In this document: piece by piece, positions 1-5,774 of the stretch
How positions within the stretch are numbered: position 1 is the stretch's first letter
Layout: the number at the start of each line of letters is the position of its first letter
NCBI GenBank assembly: GCA_038876335.1
Contig: JAVYYS010000034.1
Location: 1-6,917, forward strand
Reading direction: 5' to 3'
Source: JAKATY01 sp038876335
GTDB taxonomy: Archaea; Micrarchaeota; Micrarchaeia; Micrarchaeales; Micrarchaeaceae
DNA: 6,917 bases
Made by a program: the position numbers and the translations under genes
Notes under the pieces: model-generated
The model's database searches: none
The model's input: the letters and a program-made list of their open reading frames with translations, nothing else
Told to the model about the DNA's origin: nothing

Positions 1-538
1 CTGAGATATAACTGGATTCAGGGACCAAGATGGTTGCATTAAATCTCTCGGAGCTTGATTCACTACCGTTGGTGTTATCTATTACTATATAATAATTGCC
101 TGGCACAAACTGCAAGGAGTTGACTGAATATACAGCTTCTGAAGTTTTGTTGCTTATACTCGGAAATGAGGCTAGAGTAGTATTTTGAAATATTTCCATG
201 GTTCCTGAGCCCTCAAGCGCCTTCGCCTCGGCAATGCCACTAGCCAGATCATTTGAGTTTATATGAGAGTTCCATACTGCAAATGCACTAGAATTGAAAA
301 GATAGAGGTTTGCCGCCCCTTTCGATATGAAAATCAAGAAGAACCTTGTGGTATTTGCAATTCCGATCTGTTTGTAGTAGAAACTATTGCTACCCACTGT
401 CATGTTGTATTGGGTTACAGGCAGGATTGAATGCGCCAGCCAACTGGCCAACAACAGCGACGCTATAGCAATTATCAGGACGATTATACCTGCATACACC
501 ACCTTCTTCTTCATTAAACCAACTCTTCTCCCAACCAT
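1..538 (-). CDS. membrane-anchored, sequon-rich surface protein (N-terminal part, runs off the left edge)
   Basis: The minus strand is open for 179 codons from the ATG at 538 to the window edge, so the C-terminus is missing. The N-terminus is basic (VGRRVGLMKKK), followed by one hydrophobic segment at about residues 13-35, as in a signal anchor. The rest is polar and looks beta-rich, including a stretch PGNYYIVIDNT near residue 146 that resembles a strand of a beta-sandwich domain. I see seven N-X-S/T sequons in about 140 residues (N45, N62, N82, N119, N130, N158-region NGS, N167), which fits an extracellular, possibly N-glycosylated domain. There is no cysteine in the visible part. An in-frame TAG lies seven codons upstream of 538. 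An alternative start is the ATG at 514 (MKKKVVYAG), which has a GGGAGAAG stretch upstream. The gene is divergent from the KaiC-like gene and shares its promoter region. Family not recognised. Confidence 0.75.
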   Translation of the reverse strand, partial: MVGRRVGLMKKKVVYAGIIVLIIAIASLLLASWLAHSILPVTQYNMTVGSNSFYYKQIGIANTTRFFLIFISKGAANLYLFNSSAFAVWNSHINSNDLASGIAEAKALEGSGTMEIFQNTTLASFPSISNKTSEAVYSVNSLQFVPGNYYIVIDNTNGSESSSERFNATILVPESSYIS

Positions 539-592
539 GTATTTGCAAAACTCAATCGGCTATAGCCTAAGAATCTACCATGCTACTTGGAC

Positions 593-607
593 TATGTTTA
601 AAACATA
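593..607. promoter_or_regulatory. 15-bp inverted repeat, candidate operator
   Basis: TATGTTT-A-AAACATA is a perfect inverted repeat with 7-nt arms around one base. It falls where transcription of the leftward surface-protein gene should start, about 26 bases from the TATA box at 617-624, and about 30 bases upstream of the TATA box of the rightward gene. A repressor bound here could block the leftward promoter and possibly influence the rightward one. The palindrome is seen; a regulatory role is inference. AT-rich DNA can produce such palindromes by chance. Confidence 0.35.
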
Positions 608-616
608 CTGGCAGTT

Positions 617-624
617 TATTTATA
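617..624 (-). promoter_or_regulatory. TATA box of the leftward surface-protein gene
   Basis: Read on the minus strand this is TATAAATA, a good archaeal TATA box. By the usual spacing, transcription should begin near 594. That leaves a leader of about 56 nt before the ATG at 538, or about 80 nt before the ATG at 514. It is the mirror image of the box at 641-648. Confidence 0.5.
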
Positions 625-640
625 CTTCAACATACAAGTT

Positions 641-648
641 TATAAATA
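641..648 (+). promoter_or_regulatory. TATA box of the KaiC-like gene
   Basis: TATAAATA, within the longer TTTATAAATA at 639-648, matches the archaeal TATA consensus. By the usual spacing of about 25 bases, the transcript should start near 670. The resulting leader of about 23 nt just contains the ribosome binding site at 684-687 before the ATG at 693. This also argues against the in-frame ATG at 648, which overlaps the box itself. Confidence 0.6.
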
Positions 649-683
649 TGCATTCCATACAATTAACTATTGCGTGCATAGCT

Positions 684-687
684 GGAG
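684..687 (+). promoter_or_regulatory. Shine-Dalgarno site that fixes the KaiC-like start
   Basis: GGAG lies five bases before the ATG at 693. The reading frame is open much further upstream (to 387), but that stretch overlaps the opposite-strand surface gene and the promoter. This site, together with the TATA box at 641-648, picks 693 as the start. Confidence 0.55.
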
Positions 688-692
688 ATTTT

Positions 693-1415
693 ATGGAGAA
701 AATTGAGAGGGTAAGCACGGGGATAGATGGACTGGACCAGTTGGTTGAAGGCGGCATACCCGCGATGGACCAAGTAGTAATAGCAGGAGGACCCGGATCT
801 GGCAAAACACTCATGAGCATGGAGATATTATACCACGCCGCAAAGAAAGGCATGCACGCCGCGTTCATAGCGCTGGAAGAGAACCCAAAAGTTGTGCTGA
901 GCAATTTCAAGAGCGCCTTCCCTGCGTTTGCAGATGTGGAAGAGCTAGTAGAGGACGGCACATTCCTTGTAGGCGGAGAGGATGCAGCTACGCGCATACA
1001 GTCTACGAGCGATTCTGAAAGTTACTCATTTGGCAATATAGTTTCAGACATAGAAACGATTGTAGGGTCGAATTCGGCCAAGCTAATAGCAATAGACTCA
1101 ATCTCGCTTATCAAACTGCTTATAAGCGACAAACTGCTCTACAGAAGATCTATGATAGCGCTCACAGCAAACCTAAGGAGGCTTGGGGTTACTAGCCTGC
1201 TTACTGCAGAGATGGTCTCATCTGAACGCAAGGATCTTAGGTACAGCCAGGAATTCTTCATATTTGACGGCATAGTGGCTATGTACCAAATGGAGCAGGA
1301 GGATAGGAGGTCTCTCGGAATTGAAATCGTGAAGATGAGGGGCTCAGCCCACAGCTGGTCGCTTGTCCCATATGAAATTACCCCGGAAGGGTTTAAGGTA
1401 TACTCTGTACAGTAA
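693..1415 (+). CDS. single-domain KaiC-like RecA-fold ATPase
   Basis: A 240-residue protein with one complete KaiC/RAD55-like domain. Walker A is GGPGSGKT at residues 32-39. The paired acidic residues typical of KaiC (E62, E63 in ALEENP) follow, then Walker B LIAID ending at D135. The C-terminal KMRG-x2-H motif is at 214-220, followed by the family's ITPEGF turn. The N-terminus VSTGIDGLDQLVEGGIP is also the classic KaiC entry. Archaeal members include regulatory ATPases and the archaellum motor protein ArlH. Nothing here identifies a particular subgroup, and the archaellum genes are not in view. It is probably a cytoplasmic ATP-binding regulator. It is divergent from one surface-protein gene and 61 bases upstream of another, with which it may be cotranscribed. 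The frame is open upstream to 387, but I choose 693 because of the ribosome binding site, the TATA position and the alignment with the family's N-terminus. Confidence 0.9.
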   Translation: MEKIERVSTGIDGLDQLVEGGIPAMDQVVIAGGPGSGKTLMSMEILYHAAKKGMHAAFIALEENPKVVLSNFKSAFPAFADVEELVEDGTFLVGGEDAATRIQSTSDSESYSFGNIVSDIETIVGSNSAKLIAIDSISLIKLLISDKLLYRRSMIALTANLRRLGVTSLLTAEMVSSERKDLRYSQEFFIFDGIVAMYQMEQEDRRSLGIEIVKMRGSAHSWSLVPYEITPEGFKVYSVQ

Positions 1416-1476
1416 TCCTGATTAAGGTCCAGATTGCAGGAAGCATGCCGCAGCAGGAGAGGCAAAGGCGTATGGT

Positions 1477-2628
1477 ATGGGCTTAAAAAGAAGGCCAGGT
1501 GTTAAAACCAATGTCCCAACAGCTGATTCTGTAACTTCAGGAACAGGAGCTGGGAGGGTTAAGGTATCACTGACAGAGCACAATAGGCGGTCTATTTACA
1601 TTGGCACTGTCGTGCTTCTTGTTATTGTCGCTGCTTCAATCATCGCGCTAGAGTCTGTGCACCGTTCTCCGCTGCAGTCATGCACTAGCATACTGCTCCA
1701 ACAAAACAAGCTGCAATGTCTCCAGTCTCTTGCAGTCTCAACCAGAAATGCCTCTGTCTGCAACTATGCGGCAGGCCCTTATAGGTATGCGTGCATTGCG
1801 GAAGTAGCTGAAGAGGAAGGAAACCTAGGCGCCTGCGAAGCAATAAACAAGAGCAGCCTATATTATAACGCCTGCGTCTACAACATAAGCTATTCGAGCA
1901 ATAGCCTGAACGGCTGTGAGCTGTTAAGCAGCCAAGGTTATGAATCTGAATGCATATATGCCTTGGCGCAGAAGCAGAATTTCAGCAACGCAGCGTACTG
2001 CGACCTTATACCGAACTCTACCACAAAGAATATGTGCATAGATATGAGCTACTACAGCGGCGCTGTTTCTAGCGGGGTTGCATCATATTGCAGGTACCTG
2101 CCTGCACAGGTAAATGACACAATCCTTTACAGCATGTTTACGCAGAGATATGCGACACAGCCTTCAATTTTTTCCAATGCATCTTCTATTGTACTTCCAC
2201 TTTTTTACAGCGTGATGAATGTAACTCCGCAGGGACTCTGCTATTACAGCGTTGCAATAGCGCATAAAAACGAAAGTCTCTGCAGCAGTGCGGGCGGGGA
2301 GCTAGCGAGCATGTGTACTTACAATTTCTATGAGCCAAAAACTAACCTAACTTTAAATACTACAGCACTTAATGTGAGCGCAATATGTGCGAACTCGCCT
2401 CCCTCGAGCGCGCAATACTGCGAATTGGGTTTGGAAACGAGTATGGCGATAAAAGAGGACAATGTAAGCAGGTGCCTGGCCATAAGCGGCGACCAGTTTC
2501 AGTACTCATGCATAGATGCACTTGCAGAGAGCTATAAAAGTGCGTCGTATTGCAGCTACATAACCAACAGTACAGCCCAGCAGGCTTGCGACCTCCTAAT
2601 CGCAAGCGGAGCAAACAGCACAGCATAA
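1477..2628 (+). CDS. membrane-anchored extracellular protein with ten cysteine-pair repeats
   Basis: A 383-residue protein not assignable to a named family. Residues 1-39 are basic and probably cytoplasmic, residues 40-58 form one transmembrane anchor, and the rest should be outside. All 20 cysteines lie after the anchor. They form ten pairs, mostly 11-13 residues apart (69/81, 95/106, 120/133, 147/159, 175/187, 269/280, 304/315, 333/345, 359/371), with about 14-18 residues between pairs in the regular stretches. The pair 205/255 is split by a longer insert. The first cysteine of a pair is often followed by x-x-I or x-x-L, and the second by x4-A, as in C345-IDALA and C159-IYALA. This suggests disulfide-tied helical hairpins. 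I count 15 N-X-S/T sequons after the anchor. AAAGG at 1464-1468 could serve as ribosome binding site. A 13-codon frame starting at ATG 1445 overlaps the start and is probably meaningless. Confidence 0.85.
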   Translation: MGLKRRPGVKTNVPTADSVTSGTGAGRVKVSLTEHNRRSIYIGTVVLLVIVAASIIALESVHRSPLQSCTSILLQQNKLQCLQSLAVSTRNASVCNYAAGPYRYACIAEVAEEEGNLGACEAINKSSLYYNACVYNISYSSNSLNGCELLSSQGYESECIYALAQKQNFSNAAYCDLIPNSTTKNMCIDMSYYSGAVSSGVASYCRYLPAQVNDTILYSMFTQRYATQPSIFSNASSIVLPLFYSVMNVTPQGLCYYSVAIAHKNESLCSSAGGELASMCTYNFYEPKTNLTLNTTALNVSAICANSPPSSAQYCELGLETSMAIKEDNVSRCLAISGDQFQYSCIDALAESYKSASYCSYITNSTAQQACDLLIASGANSTA

Positions 2629-2643
2629 ATTCTTTTCGCACTC

Positions 2644-2652
2644 TATATTATT
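2644..2652 (+). promoter_or_regulatory. possible TATA box of the DHH phosphoesterase gene
   Basis: TATATTATT in the 59-base gap after the cysteine-rich gene lies about 40 bases before the ATG at 2688, so a transcript could start near 2674 and still include the ribosome binding site. A short T-rich run at 2630-2636 just before it might end the upstream transcript. The match is weaker than the boxes at 617-648 and cotranscription is also possible. Confidence 0.3.
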
Positions 2653-2676
2653 CCGCTTCGCAGAAAACAGCAAAAA

Positions 2677-2682
2677 GAGGTG
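2677..2682 (+). promoter_or_regulatory. strong Shine-Dalgarno site of the DHH phosphoesterase gene
   Basis: GAGGTG pairs with the CACCTC found at the 3' end of archaeal 16S rRNA and lies five bases before the ATG at 2688. It fixes that start. Confidence 0.7.
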
Positions 2683-2687
2683 GTTGA

Positions 2688-4106
2688 ATGAAAGGGATAA
2701 TTTCATCGATAAGGCACTCAACTTCAGGTGAAGAGCTCTGCACCATAATAGGAGATGGAACTTATACTGTAAGCTGCGATACTAGCTTAAAGCTTTACGA
2801 CAGTGTAGAATTTGAACTCGGCGAACCAGGGAAAAGCGGCTACAACAAAATAGAGGTTAATAAACTTGAAAATTCAGAAAAAAATGGCTATGAGCAGGAG
2901 TTAAAGAAAGCTGAAGAGAGGCTTTTTTCAAAAAGGCTTCTTAAAACAGGAATAAAGAGATTGGACGATGTGCTTGATAATATGAGTGAGCAGATATTTG
3001 CAGCTGGCAAGCGAATCATAAGGAACGTGGCAAGCGGCGCCCCAATTGTAATCAGGTTCCACAATGATGGCGATGGATCAAGCGGGGCTATTGCGCTCTT
3101 CCGCGCTATATCAGCCATTCTCGGGGATGCTCAAGGCAAGGCGATAAACATCTCCTACAGGATAAATAAGAGCATCGCATATTCATCTTCGTCGCTCTGG
3201 AGCGACAAGTTATTCTTTAACTCATTCGAGAGCATAGAGAAACCACTGGTGGTGATAATAGACTTTGGAACAACTGAGGAGAGCTATGGGGCGATAGCAA
3301 GCGCGATAGGCATAGATTTTATCTGGGTAGACCACCACCCAATACCGCAAGATTTTCCAGTCAGCAGCCTACCGCTGTATATAAATCCATGGCAGTACAG
3401 AGGCGACTCAAATGAAACCGCAGGTGCAATAGCTTGCGTGCTCGCCGCCACGCTAGGGAAGCAGCCGCAGGAAGCGCTAAGCAGAACACAAGAGCTTGCA
3501 CTTATCTCGATGGTAAGCGACCACAGTGAATTTGCGCCGAGCGGCCAGCTTACAGCAGAAAAAGCGCTTGTGTTAGACCACATAACAAGCAAACGGCTCA
3601 GGTATGGAGATATGCAAGAACCGGCGCTCTCTCCAAGGAGCATGAGTGAAGTACTTTCAGATGATGCAAAATGGAAGGAAGTGTTTAAAAAAGCACGTGC
3701 GCAGCTCGATGAGGCCCTTAAGGCAGGCATAAAGCATGCGAAACACTATAAGAGCGTCAGAGGATTCAGGATAGTGGAGTTAGATTTCGGGCATGTATCT
3801 GCACTCGACTATGAAATCCTTCCGGGGAGGTATAGCTCCAAGTTGCACGACGAGGTAAGTGCGGTCCTCAACGAAGACGTTGTATTGATCGTACACTATG
3901 CAAACAGCATCTCTATAAGGCTTGGCAAGAAACTATCAAAATCAATAAACATACTTGACATAATAAACAGGATGAAAGAGAGCAAGCAGTACCTGCTCAA
4001 TGGAGGAGGACACATGGAGGCAGCCAGCATAAAGGTTGAGGAGGGGCATCTGGAGGATGCGCTGGATGCGCTATTTACTGAGTTGGGAGCTGAGAGGAAT
4101 TCATGA
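2688..4106 (+). CDS. DHH/DHHA1 family phosphoesterase, archaeal RecJ-like
   Basis: A 472-residue protein of the DHH phosphoesterase superfamily, whose archaeal RecJ-like members degrade single-stranded DNA or RNA using Mn or Mg ions. The metal-binding motifs are all visible: H125 and the DGD at 127-129, D192 in IIDFG, D215-H216-H217 in VDHHP, and D278 in VSDHSEF. The C-terminal DHHA1 substrate-binding domain ends with the diagnostic GGGH at 439-442 followed by EAASIKV. Residues 1-60 look like a small beta-rich, possibly OB-fold, nucleic-acid-binding domain, followed by a charged helical linker at about 60-105. All catalytic residues look intact. Length and order fit the archaeal RecJ group that includes the GINS-associated nuclease, but I cannot say which subgroup. 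Its 3' end faces the clamp-loader gene with 10 bases between stops, so the two replication or repair genes are neighbours but not an operon. Confidence 0.9.
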   Translation: MKGIISSIRHSTSGEELCTIIGDGTYTVSCDTSLKLYDSVEFELGEPGKSGYNKIEVNKLENSEKNGYEQELKKAEERLFSKRLLKTGIKRLDDVLDNMSEQIFAAGKRIIRNVASGAPIVIRFHNDGDGSSGAIALFRAISAILGDAQGKAINISYRINKSIAYSSSSLWSDKLFFNSFESIEKPLVVIIDFGTTEESYGAIASAIGIDFIWVDHHPIPQDFPVSSLPLYINPWQYRGDSNETAGAIACVLAATLGKQPQEALSRTQELALISMVSDHSEFAPSGQLTAEKALVLDHITSKRLRYGDMQEPALSPRSMSEVLSDDAKWKEVFKKARAQLDEALKAGIKHAKHYKSVRGFRIVELDFGHVSALDYEILPGRYSSKLHDEVSAVLNEDVVLIVHYANSISIRLGKKLSKSINILDIINRMKESKQYLLNGGGHMEAASIKVEEGHLEDALDALFTELGAERNS

Positions 4107-4116
4107 AACGCTTATC

Positions 4117-5370
4117 TTAAGATGCTTCGATTATGTATTCAATCTCTTTATCGCTGAAATGAAAACAGGATTCGAGAAATTTAGCTATCTCCTCCTTGCT
4201 TACTCCCTTCTGGAGAGCCTTCTTAACTTCTGCGTAGAGAATCCTAAGCTCGTTCGAGATTATGCGCTTTGAGCTGGAATGCATACTCTCGATCATCTTT
4301 GCAGCTAGTTTCGCCTTCATACTCCGCTCCTCTTTTGATTCGCTCAGGCTTTTTATCTGACGCGGATAGGTATACCGGGCAGACATATCTGGAGGTTGCT
4401 CTTTAGAAAGCGCAACGCCACTGGAAATGAAAACATTTACATACCTCCAATAGGTATAGTACTGTGATCTGGTCGCGCGTTCTAAGTATTCCGTTGCAAG
4501 TGAGAGGCTGTCTAACGCTGAGCTTATCTCGCTAGGTTGCCGGTATCTTTTTGTAATGTTTTCGGCTATCCAACTGATGAGTGTGCCCTGGTCTTCTTCA
4601 GTATTCATCATAGCAGCGAGGGAGGCAGAAACTGTATATGACCTAAATATTTTATCCAAGACCCCAAATATCTCTTCCTTTCTATTCCTGGTGGCTAAAA
4701 CTTCTACATCTGCTTCCTCAGAATCTGCAAGCGCCCATGCGTCATTTATGGCGCTTCTCGCATCTCCACCTGCTTTGGCAACTATAAGATCGAGCACTCT
4801 TTCCCCTATGCGCAAATTTGCTCGCCTTGCGAACTGCAATACTGCCATGCGGACAGATTCGTTGTCTAACCTTCTGAACACTACAGCCTCTACCTTGCCC
4901 CTTAAAAATCTTATAGACTGGCTCCACTGGCTGTCTGCTATAAATATTATTGGAGAACGCGAGCTTGCCACCAATCTGTCTATCGCCGCGGCTGCGCCAG
5001 TGTCAAATCTTGGCATAAGTTCGTCTATTTCGTCAAACAGTACCATGTTCTTTCCGCCGAAGAGATAACGTGAACTAGCGGCTGTAGCTGCTATTTTATT
5101 TATAGACTCGGCGTCGCGGTAATCTCCAGCGTTCATCTCTACTATATTCCAGCTATGCTCCTTAGCGATGAGATGCGCTGCGGCGGTTTTGCCAGTGCCT
5201 GAGGGACCACATAGAAGGAGAGGCTTACGCTCGACCCCTTTCTCTACATCTTCAGCATACTTTCTTATCTGCAATATAGCGGCTGAGTTTCCATAAATCT
5301 CTTTAAGGGATGAAAGCGTATAAGGATCTCCTGCAGCGTTTTTTTCGTTCCTGCCTATTTCCATATGCAT
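4117..5370 (-). CDS. rfcL: replication factor C large subunit (clamp loader)
   Basis: A 417-residue AAA+ ATPase matching the archaeal RFC large subunit, which with the small subunit loads PCNA onto primed DNA. Walker A is GPSGTGKT at 55-62, Walker B LFDEID at 111-116 (D113, E114), and the sensor-2 arginine is R205 in GGDARSAIND. The C-terminal half has the large-subunit signatures: EEIFGVLDKIF at 232, SWIAENI at 266, YTYWRYVNVFISSGVA at 305-320, and the P-x2-I motif near 336. Three usual elements look altered. The W-x2-KY-x-P box before the GN at 27-28 is replaced by DPYTLSSL. Sensor 1 reads IADSQW where N is usual. The C-terminus (DKEIEYIIEAS) lacks a recognisable PCNA-interacting peptide. 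The start is ATG 5370 or, two codons in, ATG 5364. An in-frame TAG at 5383-5385 excludes a longer N-terminus in this frame. Confidence 0.9.
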   Translation of the reverse strand: MHMEIGRNEKNAAGDPYTLSSLKEIYGNSAAILQIRKYAEDVEKGVERKPLLLCGPSGTGKTAAAHLIAKEHSWNIVEMNAGDYRDAESINKIAATAASSRYLFGGKNMVLFDEIDELMPRFDTGAAAAIDRLVASSRSPIIFIADSQWSQSIRFLRGKVEAVVFRRLDNESVRMAVLQFARRANLRIGERVLDLIVAKAGGDARSAINDAWALADSEEADVEVLATRNRKEEIFGVLDKIFRSYTVSASLAAMMNTEEDQGTLISWIAENITKRYRQPSEISSALDSLSLATEYLERATRSQYYTYWRYVNVFISSGVALSKEQPPDMSARYTYPRQIKSLSESKEERSMKAKLAAKMIESMHSSSKRIISNELRILYAEVKKALQKGVSKEEIAKFLESCFHFSDKEIEYIIEAS

Positions 5371-5384
5371 GACCTGGATGAGCT

Positions 5385-5392
5385 ACCTCACC
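5385..5392 (-). promoter_or_regulatory. Shine-Dalgarno-like site upstream of rfcL
   Basis: On the minus strand this reads GGTGAGGT, a near-perfect match to the archaeal anti-Shine-Dalgarno. It overlaps the TGA of the small upstream ORF. The spacing to ATG 5370 is long (14 bases). A second, weaker AGGT at 5372-5375 sits seven bases before ATG 5364, which could favour 5364 as the real start. Confidence 0.45.
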
Positions 5393-5501
5393 CTTGCGGA
5401 CTGTGTTTCGCCACATCTACAACTTTGTAGCTTCTCGCTTCAACAGCAATGCTTGCTTCAGCATGCGGAATGCTTTTTATGTACCTAGCAGTATATTTCA
5501 A
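5388..5501 (-). CDS. possible small protein or gene remnant upstream of rfcL
   Basis: The minus-strand frame is open from a TAA at 5517-5519 to a TGA at 5388-5390, 17 bases before rfcL. It has no ATG or GTG before its internal codons. The only plausible start is a TTG at 5501, giving 37 residues. The composition looks protein-like: a helix-like KYTARYIKSI, then a strand-like ASIAVEARSY and VVDVAKHSPQG. The segment VEARS...VVDVA faintly recalls the ARG...KAVDVAE region of the chromatin protein Alba, but the usual length and motifs are absent. It could be a leader peptide, a truncated or frameshifted gene, or chance. Its stop sits inside the rfcL ribosome binding site, the arrangement expected of a translationally coupled upstream gene. 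Confidence 0.3.
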   Translation of the reverse strand: MKYTARYIKSIPHAEASIAVEARSYKVVDVAKHSPQG

Positions 5502-5529
5502 AGCCTCTGCTCGCTTTTACCCTATTGCC

Positions 5530-5544
5530 AAGTCAAGGTGACTT
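5530..5544. repeat. inverted repeat in the rfcL leader region
   Basis: AAGTCA-AGG-TGACTT has perfect 6-nt arms around three bases. It could be an operator or a small hairpin in the rfcL leader. It is too short to terminate transcription convincingly and has no T-run beside it. Confidence 0.35.
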
Positions 5545-5620
5545 CCCGCTCGCCGAGTTAAATCTAAAATAAACCTAAAACTGTTGCAAGTTAATGGTTG
5601 GGCTGCGCCAATTATTCTCG

Positions 5621-5638
5621 AAGAGATATAAGAGATAT
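5621..5638. repeat. tandem 9-bp direct repeat upstream of the cis-prenyltransferase promoter
   Basis: AAGAGATAT occurs twice head to tail without a mismatch. It ends 16 bases before the TATA box at 5654, which is where an archaeal activator could bind. Replication slippage in an AT-rich gap is an equally simple explanation. Confidence 0.5.
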
Positions 5639-5653
5639 TATTGCAGAAAGAAT

Positions 5654-5664
5654 AAAAATATATA
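5654..5664 (+). promoter_or_regulatory. TATA box of the cis-prenyltransferase operon
   Basis: AAAAATATATA, preceded by a purine-rich GAAAGAA stretch resembling a BRE, is a good archaeal promoter core. Its centre lies about 27 bases before the ATG at 5686, so the transcript should begin at or very near that codon and be leaderless. No ribosome binding site is visible before 5686, which agrees. Confidence 0.55.
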
Positions 5665-5685
5665 TTGAACTTTGCATTACATTTT

Positions 5686-5774
5686 ATGCTAACTAAACTG
5701 ATAAAATTAACGCAAAAGGTGCTCAAACGAAAAAGAAGAATATAGATATTGCAAATAAGGCAATACCTGCCCAC
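5686..5774 (+). other. probable true 5' end of the cis-prenyltransferase gene, split by an apparent -1 frameshift
   Basis: From ATG 5686 a basic helix-like peptide (MLTKLIKLTQKVLKRKRRI) is encoded and then stopped by TAG at 5743-5745. The frame used by the enzyme overlaps it and encodes NIDIANKAIPAHVALIP, including the P-x-H-V-A element conserved in the family, but this frame has no ATG, GTG or TTG between its TAA at 5694-5696 and the GTG at 5775. One extra A in the run of five at 5730-5734 would join the two into a continuous N-terminus of about 30 residues. An assembly or read error, a real mutation, or slippage during expression are all possible. Confidence 0.55.

Larger units (their letters stand above)
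5371..5685. other. 315-base divergent region between rfcL and the cis-prenyltransferase operon
   Basis: No long gene is visible on either strand. Nearest rfcL there is a possible 37-codon minus-strand ORF (5388-5501). Further right are a hyphenated inverted repeat (5530-5544), a perfect tandem 9-bp repeat (5621-5638) and the A/T-rich promoter of the rightward operon (5654-5664). The base composition falls from coding-like near rfcL to strongly AT-rich after about 5555. I found no tRNA-like cloverleaf. Confidence 0.6.

Noticed and set aside
558..567. 10-bp palindrome GGCTATAGCC in the leader of the leftward surface-protein gene
   Set aside because: A 10-bp palindrome without loop or extension is common by chance and has no clear relation to a start or promoter.
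387..692. Upstream extension of the KaiC-like reading frame to an ATG at 387, or to ATG 648
   Set aside because: The extension is antisense to the surface-protein gene and covers the divergent promoters; ATG 648 overlaps the TATA box. The family's N-terminus, TATA spacing and the GGAG site all fit ATG 693.
1445..1486. 13-codon frame overlapping the start of the cysteine-rich protein gene
   Set aside because: Very short, low complexity, with a stop just inside the next gene; no evidence that it is translated.
4036..4272. Plus-strand 78-codon ORF across the convergent gene ends
   Set aside because: It overlaps the end of the DHH gene in another frame and is antisense to the end of rfcL. Both of those are well supported and this frame shows no domain.
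5371..5685. Possible tRNA or structured RNA gene in the rfcL/uppS gap
   Set aside because: No acceptor stem with matching T and anticodon arms could be found on either strand; only a short 6-nt inverted repeat was seen.
5517..5774. Minus-strand 85-codon ORF, cysteine- and isoleucine-rich
   Set aside because: It lies across an AT-rich promoter region and the 5' end of the prenyltransferase gene, has no recognisable domain, and its composition is what reversed AT-rich DNA would give.
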